Shown piece after piece: positions 43,655 through 52,219 of a stretch of 64,000 nucleotides of DNA. Source of the DNA: Collinsella sp. (GTDB lineage Bacteria; Actinomycetota; Coriobacteriia; Coriobacteriales; Coriobacteriaceae). A program made the translations under genes and the position numbers. The DNA lies in the NCBI GenBank assembly GCA_019424965.1, contig JAHYYL010000002.1:43010-107009 (forward strand), read 5' to 3'. Position 1 is the first letter of the stretch, and each line of letters opens with the position of its first letter. The notes beneath the pieces are model-generated. The model worked only from the letters and a program-made list of their open reading frames with translations, did not search any database and was not told where the DNA came from.

Positions 43655-44698
43655 CTAAAAGCCGTAACGGCGCGCAAATTCCTGGGCAAGCTGCGATACG
43701 TCTTCGCAAGCGTTGGCCCAGGGGGCAAAGTCGGGAGTATCCGAGATGATGCCGTCGGCCTCCCAAACTGCCTGATGCGAAAGGTCCCAGGGGTCGTGCG
43801 GTTCGGGTCGGCAGGGAAGGTACGGCGTCTGATACATGGGGTTCAGCAAAAAGAACGCGCCGCCCTCGCAGCGGTTGGCAAACTCGCGCAGCGCGCGTGT
43901 CGCCGGGCGCATCTTGTTCGTTTTGAACAGCAGGATCGTGCGGGCGAGTAGGTACCAGGGGGAGTTCTCGAGTGCATCGGCTCCCACCTGTTCCTCAAGC
44001 TGGTGAGCCAGGGCAAAAAAGCCGTCCTGGTCTTCCAGGCGAGCGAGGGCGAGTAGCACGGTGCCTGCAGCTCGGGTGGGATAGCCTTCCGCCTTAAGAA
44101 CACGGCGAGAATAGTTGGCGGCAGCACGGTAGCGAGCGCTCGCCATGCACAGCTGCGAGATGGCCTCGAGCGTGTGGAGCCACCCGATAAGAGCCGGCTC
44201 GCTTACGGTGAGCTCTGCCGCCGTCATGCCGTCCGTCAAAACCTTGTTGGCCCAGTAGTGTGGGGCCTCCATGTCGAACCCGGGCACGCTTTGCCGCAGG
44301 TAATCGGCCGTGGTCGCCTCGAGTTTCATCAGGTCGCCCAGGCAGGCGTCGACGGGCGTATCCGCCAAAATGATGGCGAGCAGCTGGGCATCGAGGACAT
44401 ACGCATCGACGCGGACGATCTTGAGCAGCTCATCGCGCGTATCGTCGAACAGGTGGTTGCGCGTCTGTTCAAACTCCTCGTCGCTGCCCATGTCCTCGAT
44501 GCGATGGAGCTCGTCGAGCAGGTGGCGGTGGACGCCTGCATAGGACAGCAGTGCCTGGGCATGCTCGGTCTGCGCATACTTATGAGGGTTGACGCTCACG
44601 TCGTTATGGACAAGCTCGCGTGCTGCATCGGTGAGTTCGGGGTGCGACGCAAGGTAGGCGCGCTCCAGGTAGGCGGGGATGTAGACGCTCGGATCCAT
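43655..44698 (-). CDS. Helical repeat protein, function unknown (first of two)
   Basis: 347 residues, all-helical, with TPR-like Ala/Leu-spaced helices (YRAAANYSRRVLKAEGYPTRAAGTVLLALARLED). No signal peptide, membrane segment or enzyme motif. It shares a TAATG overlap with the upstream gene, which has a comparable helical pattern, so the two are made together and may act as partners or arose by duplication. They precede the MurT-GatD gene on the same strand. No family recognised. Confidence 0.75.
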   Translation of the reverse strand: MDPSVYIPAYLERAYLASHPELTDAARELVHNDVSVNPHKYAQTEHAQALLSYAGVHRHLLDELHRIEDMGSDEEFEQTRNHLFDDTRDELLKIVRVDAYVLDAQLLAIILADTPVDACLGDLMKLEATTADYLRQSVPGFDMEAPHYWANKVLTDGMTAAELTVSEPALIGWLHTLEAISQLCMASARYRAAANYSRRVLKAEGYPTRAAGTVLLALARLEDQDGFFALAHQLEEQVGADALENSPWYLLARTILLFKTNKMRPATRALREFANRCEGGAFFLLNPMYQTPYLPCRPEPHDPWDLSHQAVWEADGIISDTPDFAPWANACEDVSQLAQEFARRYGF

Positions 44699-45774
44699 TA
44701 GAGGTCTCCTCCCTTAAACGGCAGGCCCTGCTCGGCCGCCCGCAGGATGCGCTCGTCAATCTGGGAACGCACGATATCGTTGGTGGCGACCCAGGCGGCA
44801 AAGCTGGCGTTGTCGGGGGCGCCCAAGCCCTCTTGCAGTACCGGCGTCGCCTCGGACAGCGCAAGGACAAGCTCGTCGGTGGAGCCCACGCCCACGTTGA
44901 CGCGGGCATAGACGCCATCGGGAAACTCGGTTTGGAAATAGAGCGCCTCGGCTGCGTGTGGGCACGAGCGTGCAAGGATGCGCAAGTAGTGCTCGGCACC
45001 CTCGTAGTCCAGCTCGCGCCAGGCAGCGCTCATCAGCGCGATGAGCGTCCATGGGTCCAAGTCGCGCTCCGCGTCCTTGGGACGACGGCGTAGCGGCGTG
45101 TTGGTGAGATAGGGGACGGAGTGGGCAGAGCGAAAGCGCTTGAGCTCCTCGGCGGGGTATTCGAGCTTAGCCATGGCGAGCATTGCGGTGTGGCGGACGC
45201 CGGCCGGATCGTTGGGGGCAAAGTCGAGGCTGCAGTTTGCGGCTTCGAGCGACATGCGATAGCGGCCGCTAATGAGGGCGCGTGACGCAAGGGCGGCAAG
45301 CCAGCGCAGGTAGGGACGGCGCATAAGGTCGCCTGCGGCCTCACGCTCGTAGGGGTCCTGCGCCGAGGCGATCTTGAGTGCCAGGTCGTGCTCGACTTCA
45401 TCGCGCTTGGATACCAAGTACTGTACGTACTCCTCGTTGGAGTTGGCGGTGAGGGCGGTCAGCATGCGCTGGGCATCCCAGTTGGTGGGGTCGAGCGCGG
45501 CTGCCTCGCGAAGCATGTTCTCGGCAGCGGCCTCTTCTTGCTCTGCCTGGGTATCGTCAGGGATAAAGGGAATGCGGTAGTCGACAGCCTCGACCACCTT
45601 GGCAATGAGGTGCCCGGCGCGGTCGCGGTCGTGCACGATGAGCGGCGCGGGGTTGCGGGTGAATTGTTCCATCAGACGCTCTACGGCGGCACCGTCGGTG
45701 AGCGGGATATTGTCGCGGCGCAAGGCCTCAAGAACGAGGCGATGGCAATCCTCTTGAAGGGGATCGAATGCCAT
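44698..45774 (-). CDS. Helical repeat protein, function unknown (second of two)
   Basis: 358 residues from the ATG at 45774, behind AAAGGAGG; an ATG at 45804 would lie upstream of that site and is rejected. Helical, with TPR-like stretches (AENMLREAAALDPTNWDAQRMLTAL, YEGAEHYLRILARSCPHAAEALYF). The N-terminus (LQEDCHRLVLEALRRDNIPLTDGAAVERLMEQF) is distinct. No known domain. The two-gene unit starts from the 45775-46274 divergent region. Confidence 0.75.
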   Translation of the reverse strand: MAFDPLQEDCHRLVLEALRRDNIPLTDGAAVERLMEQFTRNPAPLIVHDRDRAGHLIAKVVEAVDYRIPFIPDDTQAEQEEAAAENMLREAAALDPTNWDAQRMLTALTANSNEEYVQYLVSKRDEVEHDLALKIASAQDPYEREAAGDLMRRPYLRWLAALASRALISGRYRMSLEAANCSLDFAPNDPAGVRHTAMLAMAKLEYPAEELKRFRSAHSVPYLTNTPLRRRPKDAERDLDPWTLIALMSAAWRELDYEGAEHYLRILARSCPHAAEALYFQTEFPDGVYARVNVGVGSTDELVLALSEATPVLQEGLGAPDNASFAAWVATNDIVRSQIDERILRAAEQGLPFKGGDL

Positions 45775-46274
45775 GGGGCCTCCTTTGCTGCGGTTAGGGT
45801 TCAAATGTCTCTATATAAGGTTCTAGTTTACCCGCATGTGGCACACCGGGGGTGCCGCACTTGGATATGCACCTTTGCACCACGAAGACGGATGTCGCAC
45901 AAATGTCGGCACCTTGGACGACTGAGTGGTATCACGATGCCGCAAACGGTCGATTTTTGGCGGCGAACGGGGCACATTTTGGAGGGCCACCGTCCTGCCC
46001 GGGATATGTGGTCAACCTTGATAAAACGTTTGCCCAGCTTGGGAGTATGAATGCCCCACAAGGGTCTTCAGGGATAGAAAAAACGTTTCATCATTGTCGG
46101 CTTTAGGTGAATAACTGACCAACCAGAACGGTAGAATAGTGTTTGTCTGAGCGTTGAGACGTTTAGACATCGCGCATTGTCATCGCCGGCAACGCGCAAA
46201 ACGGTCCTAACGGAGCCAATCGGGTGCTCCGTTATATACGCAAGTCTAAGAGGGGCTTGTTTAGGAGGCACAGT
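45775..46274. promoter_or_regulatory. 500-bp divergent intergenic region
   Basis: Contains a dyad GTGGCAC/GTGCCGC near 45839-45862, a leftward-facing TATATA at 45812-45817, and two copies of AAAACGTTT (near 46023 and 46083). No convincing gene. Promoters for the helical-protein pair and the Fe-dependent dehydrogenase must lie here, but I cannot fix them. Confidence 0.4.
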
Positions 46275-47498
46275 ATGGGACGTTTTACCAATCCTCGCGA
46301 TCTGTACTTTGGTGAGGGCGCTCGCCACGAGGTGAAGAACCTCAAGGGCAAGAAGGCCATCATCGTTTCTGGCGGCAGCTCTATGCGCCGCGGCGGGTTC
46401 CTGCAGGACGTTGAGGCCGACCTCAAAGAGGCCGGCATGGAGGTCAAGCTGTTCGAGGGCGTCGAGTCCGACCCGTCCATCGAGACGGTCATGAAGGGCG
46501 CCGAGGCCATGCGCGAGTTCGAGCCCGACTGGATTATCGCCATCGGCGGTGGCTCTCCCATCGATGCCGCTAAGGCCATGTGGGTCTTCTACGAGTATCC
46601 CGAGGAGTCCTTCGACAACATCATCCAGCCGTTCAGCTTCCCCGAGCTGCGTCAGAAGGCTCATTTCTGCGCCATCTCCTCTACCTCCGGTACCGCTACC
46701 GAGGTCACCGCGTTCTCCGTCATTACCGACTACGCCAAGGGCATCAAGTACCCGCTGGCCGACTTCAACATCACCCCTGATGTCGCCATCGTCGACCCCG
46801 AGCTCACCTACACCATGCCCGCCAAGCTGTGCGCTCACACCGGCATGGATGCTCTGACCCACTGCATGGAGGCCTACGTTTCCACCTGCGCCTCTATGTT
46901 CACCGACGCCAACGCCCTGCACGGCATCCGCGAGATCGTCGAGTGGCTGCCCAAGTCCTATGCTGGCGACCATGAGGCCCGTCAGCACATGCACGAGGCT
47001 CAGTGCATCGCCGGTATCGCCTTCTCCTCGGGCCTGCTCGGCATCGTTCACTCCATGGCTCACAAGACCGGTGCTGCCTTCGAGAACGGCCACATCATCC
47101 ACGGTGCCGCTAACGCCATGTACCTCGGCAAGGTTATCCAGTGGAACTCCAAGGACCCGCGTGCTGCTGAGCGTTACGCTTACGTGGCCAAGGAGATCCT
47201 GCACCTTCCCGGCGAGACCAACGAGGAGCTCATCGCTGCGCTCGTCCAGAAGATTCGCGACCTCAACGACCAGCTCAACATTCCGCAGTCCATCAAGGAT
47301 TACGCGAATGGTGGCGTGAAGGTCGACGCCGAGAACCCGCAGATGGTTTCCGAGGAGGAGTTCCTCGCCAAGCTGCCCGAGATCGCTGCGAACGCCGAGA
47401 CCGACGCCTGCACGCCCGAGAACCCGCGTGAGACCAAGGCTGCCGACTTCGAGAAGATCCTCAAGGCCTGCTACTACGACACCGACATCGATTTCTAA
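46275..47498 (+). CDS. Iron-dependent alcohol dehydrogenase
   Basis: 407 residues from the ATG at 46275 (TAGGAGG upstream). Group III Fe-ADH, NAD(P)-binding: GGGSPIDAAKAMW at the cofactor, HTGMDALTHCMEAYVS and HSMAHKTGAAFENGHIIHGAANA carrying the metal ligands. Similar to butanol or lactaldehyde-type dehydrogenases used to dispose of reducing power in fermentation; specific substrate not assigned. Own terminator; followed by two glycerol dehydrogenase paralogs. Confidence 0.92.
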   Translation: MGRFTNPRDLYFGEGARHEVKNLKGKKAIIVSGGSSMRRGGFLQDVEADLKEAGMEVKLFEGVESDPSIETVMKGAEAMREFEPDWIIAIGGGSPIDAAKAMWVFYEYPEESFDNIIQPFSFPELRQKAHFCAISSTSGTATEVTAFSVITDYAKGIKYPLADFNITPDVAIVDPELTYTMPAKLCAHTGMDALTHCMEAYVSTCASMFTDANALHGIREIVEWLPKSYAGDHEARQHMHEAQCIAGIAFSSGLLGIVHSMAHKTGAAFENGHIIHGAANAMYLGKVIQWNSKDPRAAERYAYVAKEILHLPGETNEELIAALVQKIRDLNDQLNIPQSIKDYANGGVKVDAENPQMVSEEEFLAKLPEIAANAETDACTPENPRETKAADFEKILKACYYDTDIDF

Positions 47499-47520
47499 TC
47501 GACTCTTGTTATCGTAACGA

Positions 47521-47560
47521 GGGGCTCCGCACGTATCCGTACGGAGCCCCTTTCTTTTTT
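47521..47560 (+). terminator. Terminator of the Fe-ADH gene
   Basis: GGGGCTCCG (47521-47529) with 47542-47550, then TTTCTTTTTT. Confidence 0.9.
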
Positions 47561-47581
47561 CTTTTAGAGAATGGGATAGTT

Positions 47582-48682
47582 ATGGCTGCAATTTTCAATA
47601 GCCCCAGCAAGTACATCCAGGGCCCGGACGAGCTCGCAAAGCTCGGCTCCTATGTCGAGCCGCTCGGTGCTAAAGCCCTCGTCATCGTGACGCCTTCGGG
47701 CAAGAAACGCGTCGGTGCCAAGATCGAGGGCGGCTTTGCCGAGGCTAAGGCCGAGCTGCTGTTTGAGGACTTTAACGGTGAGTGCTCCAAGGGCGAGGTC
47801 GATCGCCTGGTTGCGCTCGCTCGCGACAACGGTTGCGACATCATCGTCGGCGTCGGTGGCGGCAAGATCCTCGACACCGCGAAGGCCGTCGCCTATTACC
47901 TGGAGTCCCCGGTTATCATTTGCCCCACCATTGCTTCGACCGATGCCCCGTGTTCGGCGCTTTCGGTGCTCTATACCGATGACGGCCAGTTCGACAAGTA
48001 TCTCTTCCTTAAGGCAAACCCCAACATTGTCCTTATGGACACGACGGTTATCGCGGCGAGCCCGGTGCGCCTGACGGTTTCCGGTATGGGCGATGCGCTC
48101 GCAACCTATTTCGAGGCTCAGGCGACGCACGATGCCGACGGCGGCACCTGCGCTGGCGGTAAGGGCGGAATGGCCGGCCTGGCGCTCGCCAAGCTCTGCT
48201 ATGAGACGCTCATGGCCGATGGCGTCAAGGCCAAGGTCGCGCTGGAGAAGGGTGCGCTCACGCCTGCCGTCGAGCACATCATCGAGGCCAATACGCTGCT
48301 TTCGGGCATTGGCTTTGAGAGCTCGGGCCTTGCTGCTGCTCATGCCATCCACAATGGCCTGACGATGCTGCCCGAGTGCCACGGCATGTATCACGGCGAG
48401 AAGGTCGCCTTTGGTACCATCGTCCAGCTGGTACTCGAGGATGCTCCGACTGAGAAGCTTGAGGAAGTCTTGGGCTTCTGCATTGAGTTGGGCCTGCCGG
48501 TCACGATGAAGGAACTTGGCGTTGCCGAACTTACACGCGAGCAGGCCATGATTGTTGCCGAGGCCGCCTGCGCGCCCGATGACACCATGTGCAACATGCC
48601 GTTTGAGGTGACGCCTGAGATGGTCGCCAACGCCATCCTGGGTGCCGACGCGCTGGGTCATTATTACCTCATGGATGAGTAA
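47582..48682 (+). CDS. gldA: Glycerol dehydrogenase
   Basis: 366 residues. Oxidises glycerol to dihydroxyacetone with NAD. GVGGGKILDTAKAVA binds the cofactor; CPTIASTDAPCSALSV follows; zinc ligands are Asp in GMGDALATYFEA and two His in AAHAIHNGLT and GMYHGEKVAFG. It starts 22 bases after the preceding terminator with little space for a promoter, so some read-through is likely. Length normal. Confidence 0.95.
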   Translation: MAAIFNSPSKYIQGPDELAKLGSYVEPLGAKALVIVTPSGKKRVGAKIEGGFAEAKAELLFEDFNGECSKGEVDRLVALARDNGCDIIVGVGGGKILDTAKAVAYYLESPVIICPTIASTDAPCSALSVLYTDDGQFDKYLFLKANPNIVLMDTTVIAASPVRLTVSGMGDALATYFEAQATHDADGGTCAGGKGGMAGLALAKLCYETLMADGVKAKVALEKGALTPAVEHIIEANTLLSGIGFESSGLAAAHAIHNGLTMLPECHGMYHGEKVAFGTIVQLVLEDAPTEKLEEVLGFCIELGLPVTMKELGVAELTREQAMIVAEAACAPDDTMCNMPFEVTPEMVANAILGADALGHYYLMDE

Positions 48683-48696
48683 ATCAAGCTAAGGAA

Positions 48697-48730
48697 GGGG
48701 CAAAGCCGGCAGATGGCTTTGCCCCTTTTT
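48697..48730 (+). terminator. Terminator of gldA
   Basis: 11-bp stem GGGGCAAAGCC with 48715-48725, followed by TTTTT. Confidence 0.9.
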
Positions 48731-48734
48731 GCTA

Positions 48735-48765
48735 TGGTGCAAAGGGGTCAGGTTACTTTGCACCA
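48735..48765. repeat. REP-like hairpin (family member 4)
   Basis: TGGTGCAAAG (48735-48744) with 48756-48765, loop GGGTCAGGTTA. It lies between the gldA terminator and the second gldA-like gene. Belongs by pattern to the GGGRCAGG hairpin family. Confidence 0.65.
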
Positions 48766-48795
48766 ATCGTTGTTTGATGAAGGGCGGATTCTCGT

Positions 48796-49863
48796 ATGGC
48801 GCTTCCCATGGTTTATGGCGGTCCCGGCCGGTATGTTCAGGGGCCGGGCGAACTTTCGCGTCAGGGCAGGTATTTGTCATGGTTGGGCTGCGCTGCCTAT
48901 GTCTTGTTTGACCAGGGCACCGAGGATCGGCTGTGCAAGCAGATCGTCGATGGATTTCTGGATGAAGATCTAAGCGAGCCGTTCTTTAAAATTTACAACG
49001 GTCCGTGTACAGAAGATGCCGTTGTCGAAATGGCCAAGGAAGCCCGGGCCGAGTATTGCGACATGGTGGTGGGCATTGGCGGCGGCAAGATGCTCGATAT
49101 CGCAAAGGCCGTTGCGTTTTATGCTGAGCTGCCGTTGTGCGTATGTCCCACGGCGGCCTCGATGGATGGTCCGTGCAGCGCGATTTCGGTGTTGTATCAC
49201 GAGGACGGGTCGTTCGACCGCTATCTGATGCTCGAGAAGAATCCAGACCTGGTCGTGGTCGATACCAACGTGGTCGCGGCGGCCCCACTGCGCATGACGG
49301 TCGCCGGTATGGGCGACGCGCTGGCAACGTACTTTGAGGCGCGTTCGTGCGCCGCGGCGCACGGCTCCAACGAGCACGGTGGCACGCCGGGACACTTGGC
49401 TCTGGTCGCGGCACGTGCCTGCTACGACACGCTCATGGAGTGCGGCGTCGCTGCCAAGCGCGATCTCAAAAAGGGCCGTATATCGCCAGCGGTTGAGCGC
49501 CTGATCGAGTGCAATATTCTGCTTTCGGGTGTTGGCTTTGAGAGTGGCGGTTTGGCGCTGGCGCATGCGATCGCCAACGGCCTGACGATTTTGCCCGAGT
49601 GCAAGGCCATGCACGGCGAGGCCGTAGGGTTTGGTCTGGTGGTGCAGCTGCGCCTGGAGCGTGCACCCGAGCTTGATCAGGTGCTCGAGTTTTGCCAACG
49701 CGTCGGTCTGCCGACGACGCTCGAGGAGCTGGGCCTTGGTGAGATTTCCGATGCCGATCTGCAGAGTGTTGCAAATGCGGTCTTTAGAAACGAGCGTAAC
49801 ATGGCCAACGAGCAGACCAAGGTGACCAAACAGAAGCTCGTGCAGCTCATGTGCGAGGCATAG
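48796..49863 (+). CDS. Second glycerol dehydrogenase-like protein
   Basis: 355 residues, a diverged paralog of the upstream gldA. Keeps GIGGGKMLDIAKAVA, CPTAASMDGPCSAISV, the Asp of GMGDALATYFEA and both His (LAHAIANGLT, KAMHGEAVGFG), so it should bind zinc and NAD. Differs in its N-terminus and a short C-terminal tail (TKVTKQKLVQLMCEA). Substrate may differ from glycerol (for instance 1,2-diols or hydroxyacetone). A weak GAAGGG precedes the ATG. A hairpin and terminator separate it from gldA, so it is probably separately expressed. Confidence 0.88.
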   Translation: MALPMVYGGPGRYVQGPGELSRQGRYLSWLGCAAYVLFDQGTEDRLCKQIVDGFLDEDLSEPFFKIYNGPCTEDAVVEMAKEARAEYCDMVVGIGGGKMLDIAKAVAFYAELPLCVCPTAASMDGPCSAISVLYHEDGSFDRYLMLEKNPDLVVVDTNVVAAAPLRMTVAGMGDALATYFEARSCAAAHGSNEHGGTPGHLALVAARACYDTLMECGVAAKRDLKKGRISPAVERLIECNILLSGVGFESGGLALAHAIANGLTILPECKAMHGEAVGFGLVVQLRLERAPELDQVLEFCQRVGLPTTLEELGLGEISDADLQSVANAVFRNERNMANEQTKVTKQKLVQLMCEA

Positions 49864-50013
49864 CTTGGCGCTTGATTGACCTTGTGCAATCGAGGCGGCG
49901 ATAGGCATAGGCTATTTGCCGCAAAGATGCGCCGCGTGTAATTTGCCCGAGGCGTGGGCCGATAGCGTATCATTATCTCTTGCTTGTTTGCACTGCTCAG
50001 GGAGGGGCCGCGC

Positions 50014-51267
50014 ATGGCGCAGGAACACGATCTGTTTGATGACATTATCGAGATCAGCAAGGGTTTCGACTTTCTTAAAAACCCGCTTGGCGGTGTGACC
50101 GATGCACTCGATCCGTCGGCACCGCAGTGGAATCCTGCCGACTACAAGGAGCGTCCGCGCGGCAACACCATTCCGTGCCTGACCTGCAAAAACGAAAAGA
50201 GCGGTTGCACCGCGTGCATGGACGTGTGCCCGGTCAACGCTATCGAGGTCGAGGAAGACGCCATCGAGATCCTCGACTCCTGCCGCAAGTGCGGCCTGTG
50301 CGCCGCTGCCTGTCCGACCGAGGCGATCATCTCGCCGCGCCTGGCGCCTAAAAACCTATATGACGATATCGTCTCTGCTGCTACGAGCCACGAGACCGCC
50401 TACGTCACCTGCACGCGCGCCCTCAAGCGCATGCCGCGCGAAAACGAGGTCGTCGTTGCCTGTGTGGGCGATATTACGGCCGAGACCTGGTTCTCGGTGC
50501 TGGCCGACTATCCCAACGTGAGCGTCTACCTGCCACTGGGCGTGTGCGATAAGTGTCGCAACACCGGTGGCGAGGATATTCTGGGCGAGGCCATCGCCAC
50601 TGCCGAGGAGTGGGCCGGTACGGGCATGGGCCTGGAGGTCGACCCCAAGAGCCTCAAGTGCCATAAGCTTCGCGAGTACGAGCGCAAAGAGTACATGGAA
50701 AAGATCGCCCGTACAACGGGCCTGACGGTGACCAAGCTCAATCCGGCGACGGCGGCGCTGGCCTCGGTGACGCAGAAGCTCAAAGCCCACCGCCACCAGA
50801 TTACCCAGCTCGAGCGCACGCTCAACACCATGTGCGGCACCACGACGACCAAGCGTCGCCGTTCGCTCACGCACGGGCGGCAGCTGGTGCTCTCGACGCT
50901 GCAGAACCATCCCGAGCTTGCCCAGAACATGCAGGTGAGCACGCCGGAGTGCGATTTTGACAAGTGCACGTCGTGCGGCGAGTGCGTCAACGTGTGCCCC
51001 ACGTTTGCCTGCGATTTGGTAGGAAGCGGCCGCTTTGCACTGGAATCCACGTATTGCCTAGGTTGCGGGGCCTGCGTCAAGGTGTGTCCCGAGCATGCGC
51101 TTAAGTTGGTTGAGCATGATGCATCCAACCTGGTCGTCGTCGATCCCGAGGCCGAGGAAAAGGCCGCTCAGAAGGCCAAGGCCCACGAGGAGGCCGAGAA
51201 GGTCAAGGCCGAGGCAAAGGCCAAGCTCGATAAGATGCTCGACCAGGTGGAGAAGCTCGCGGACTAG
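50014..51267 (+). CDS. Polyferredoxin-like iron-sulfur protein, function unknown
   Basis: 417 residues from the ATG at 50014 (GGGAGGGG upstream). Two ferredoxin pairs: N-terminal cysteines C55, C58, C65, C68, C72 and C90, C93, C96, C100, and C-terminal CTSCGECVNVCP and CLGCGACVKVCP (about 315-365). That gives up to four [4Fe-4S] sites. The middle (about 115-300) has CDKCRNTGGEDILG, similar to a small coenzyme F420- or hydrogenase-associated domain, and helices. It ends with a Lys/Glu/Ala coiled-coil tail (from about 385). Probably a cytoplasmic electron carrier or redox-enzyme subunit; no partner enzyme is adjacent. Confidence 0.8.
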   Translation: MAQEHDLFDDIIEISKGFDFLKNPLGGVTDALDPSAPQWNPADYKERPRGNTIPCLTCKNEKSGCTACMDVCPVNAIEVEEDAIEILDSCRKCGLCAAACPTEAIISPRLAPKNLYDDIVSAATSHETAYVTCTRALKRMPRENEVVVACVGDITAETWFSVLADYPNVSVYLPLGVCDKCRNTGGEDILGEAIATAEEWAGTGMGLEVDPKSLKCHKLREYERKEYMEKIARTTGLTVTKLNPATAALASVTQKLKAHRHQITQLERTLNTMCGTTTTKRRRSLTHGRQLVLSTLQNHPELAQNMQVSTPECDFDKCTSCGECVNVCPTFACDLVGSGRFALESTYCLGCGACVKVCPEHALKLVEHDASNLVVVDPEAEEKAAQKAKAHEEAEKVKAEAKAKLDKMLDQVEKLAD

Positions 51268-51286
51268 CTAAAAGAGCGTAAATGAT

Positions 51287-51317
51287 GGCCGGTGGGACAG
51301 GTACTGCCCCGCCGGCC
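51287..51317. repeat. REP-like hairpin (family member 5)
   Basis: GGCCGGTGGGACAGGTACTG then CCCCGCCGGCC, stem with one G-T. GGGACAGGTAC centre links it to the 41391 element; a run of A follows. It may also end the iron-sulfur protein transcript. Confidence 0.7.
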
Positions 51318-51323
51318 AAAAAA

Positions 51324-51388
51324 GTTGCGGTGGAATAGTTCCTGTTTTGCCCTTAAGCTGGCCATTCTAGGAACTATTCCACCGCAAC
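51324..51388. repeat. 20-bp perfect inverted repeat
   Basis: Positions 51324-51343 are exactly complementary to 51369-51388 (first bases GTTGCGGTGG). Sits between convergent genes and adjoins the REP-like hairpin, as the 9621-9683 element adjoins 9575-9609. Confidence 0.8.
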
Positions 51389-51398
51389 TAATAAATGG

Positions 51399-52154
51399 TT
51401 AGTTCATGCTGCTTTGGTGGCCGGTTCGACCGGTACCGTTGCGCGTCACGGTTTCATGGAGCAAAAAGAACCCGGGAACCTGTTTGGTCTCGGTGTATTC
51501 CATAAGGATACCGTCGGCGTTGTAGGTCTGTCCGCGTATAACGGCGAGTGCGTTAAAGTCGTCGAGATCGAGCACGCGCGTATCCTCGGGCGTGGGATGC
51601 TCGATCGTTACATCGCGTTTGCCCGTGGCAATCTTAATGCCAAGGTCTTCTTCGAGGTAACGATAGATCGAGTCGTTGACAATCTCGGGTGTCAGCCCCG
51701 GTACCTGTGAGCTTAGGTAATAGGAGTCGTCGGAGCACACGGCTTGTCCGTCTGCATAACGGATGCGTTTGGCGCGTGTGAGCTCACAGCCTTCGGGAAA
51801 CCCGGTAATCTTGGAGAGCGCCTTGCTGCAGATGAGGAGCTCAAAGACGGTGGTGACAGTCTTGAGCTCAAAGCCTCGGTTGACCGCGATTTCCTTAAAG
51901 GTCTCGAGTCCGCCGCCACCACGACTCTTCTCGTCACTGATGTTGCGAATGACGCGCATGCCTTTGCCTTGCTGGGGGAGCACGTAACCATCTGCCGCAA
52001 GCATCGAGATGGCGCGACGGACCGTCATGCGCGAACAGTCAAACAGCTGCGTGAGCTCAGTCTCCGAAGGCAGATAGCTCTGATAGGCGTATGTGCCGTC
52101 GTCAATCGACTGCTTCACGTTGTCATAAATAGTTTGGAAGATGGCTCGCGCCAT
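51399..52154 (-). CDS. GntR/UTRA-family transcriptional regulator
   Basis: 251 residues. The N-terminal winged helix (YLPSETELTQLFDCSRMTVRRAISMLAADGYVLPQQGKGM) is the HutC/TreR form of GntR, followed by a UTRA sugar-phosphate-sensing domain (about 95-245, ELTRAKRIRYADGQAV, SIYRYLEEDLGIKI). AGGAG precedes the ATG. It is the obvious local regulator of the zinc dehydrogenase, EIICB and GH4 genes; the TCTAGA dyads at 53302-53326 and 53443-53458 are candidate operators. Inducer probably a phosphorylated alpha-glucoside. Confidence 0.9.
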   Translation of the reverse strand: MARAIFQTIYDNVKQSIDDGTYAYQSYLPSETELTQLFDCSRMTVRRAISMLAADGYVLPQQGKGMRVIRNISDEKSRGGGGLETFKEIAVNRGFELKTVTTVFELLICSKALSKITGFPEGCELTRAKRIRYADGQAVCSDDSYYLSSQVPGLTPEIVNDSIYRYLEEDLGIKIATGKRDVTIEHPTPEDTRVLDLDDFNALAVIRGQTYNADGILMEYTETKQVPGFFLLHETVTRNGTGRTGHQSSMN

Positions 52155-52219
52155 GACGGTCTCCTAGAGCTGGGTGCGTGAACGACGGATGAGGGCCGTC
52201 CGCGCAGGTGTCAATCGAT

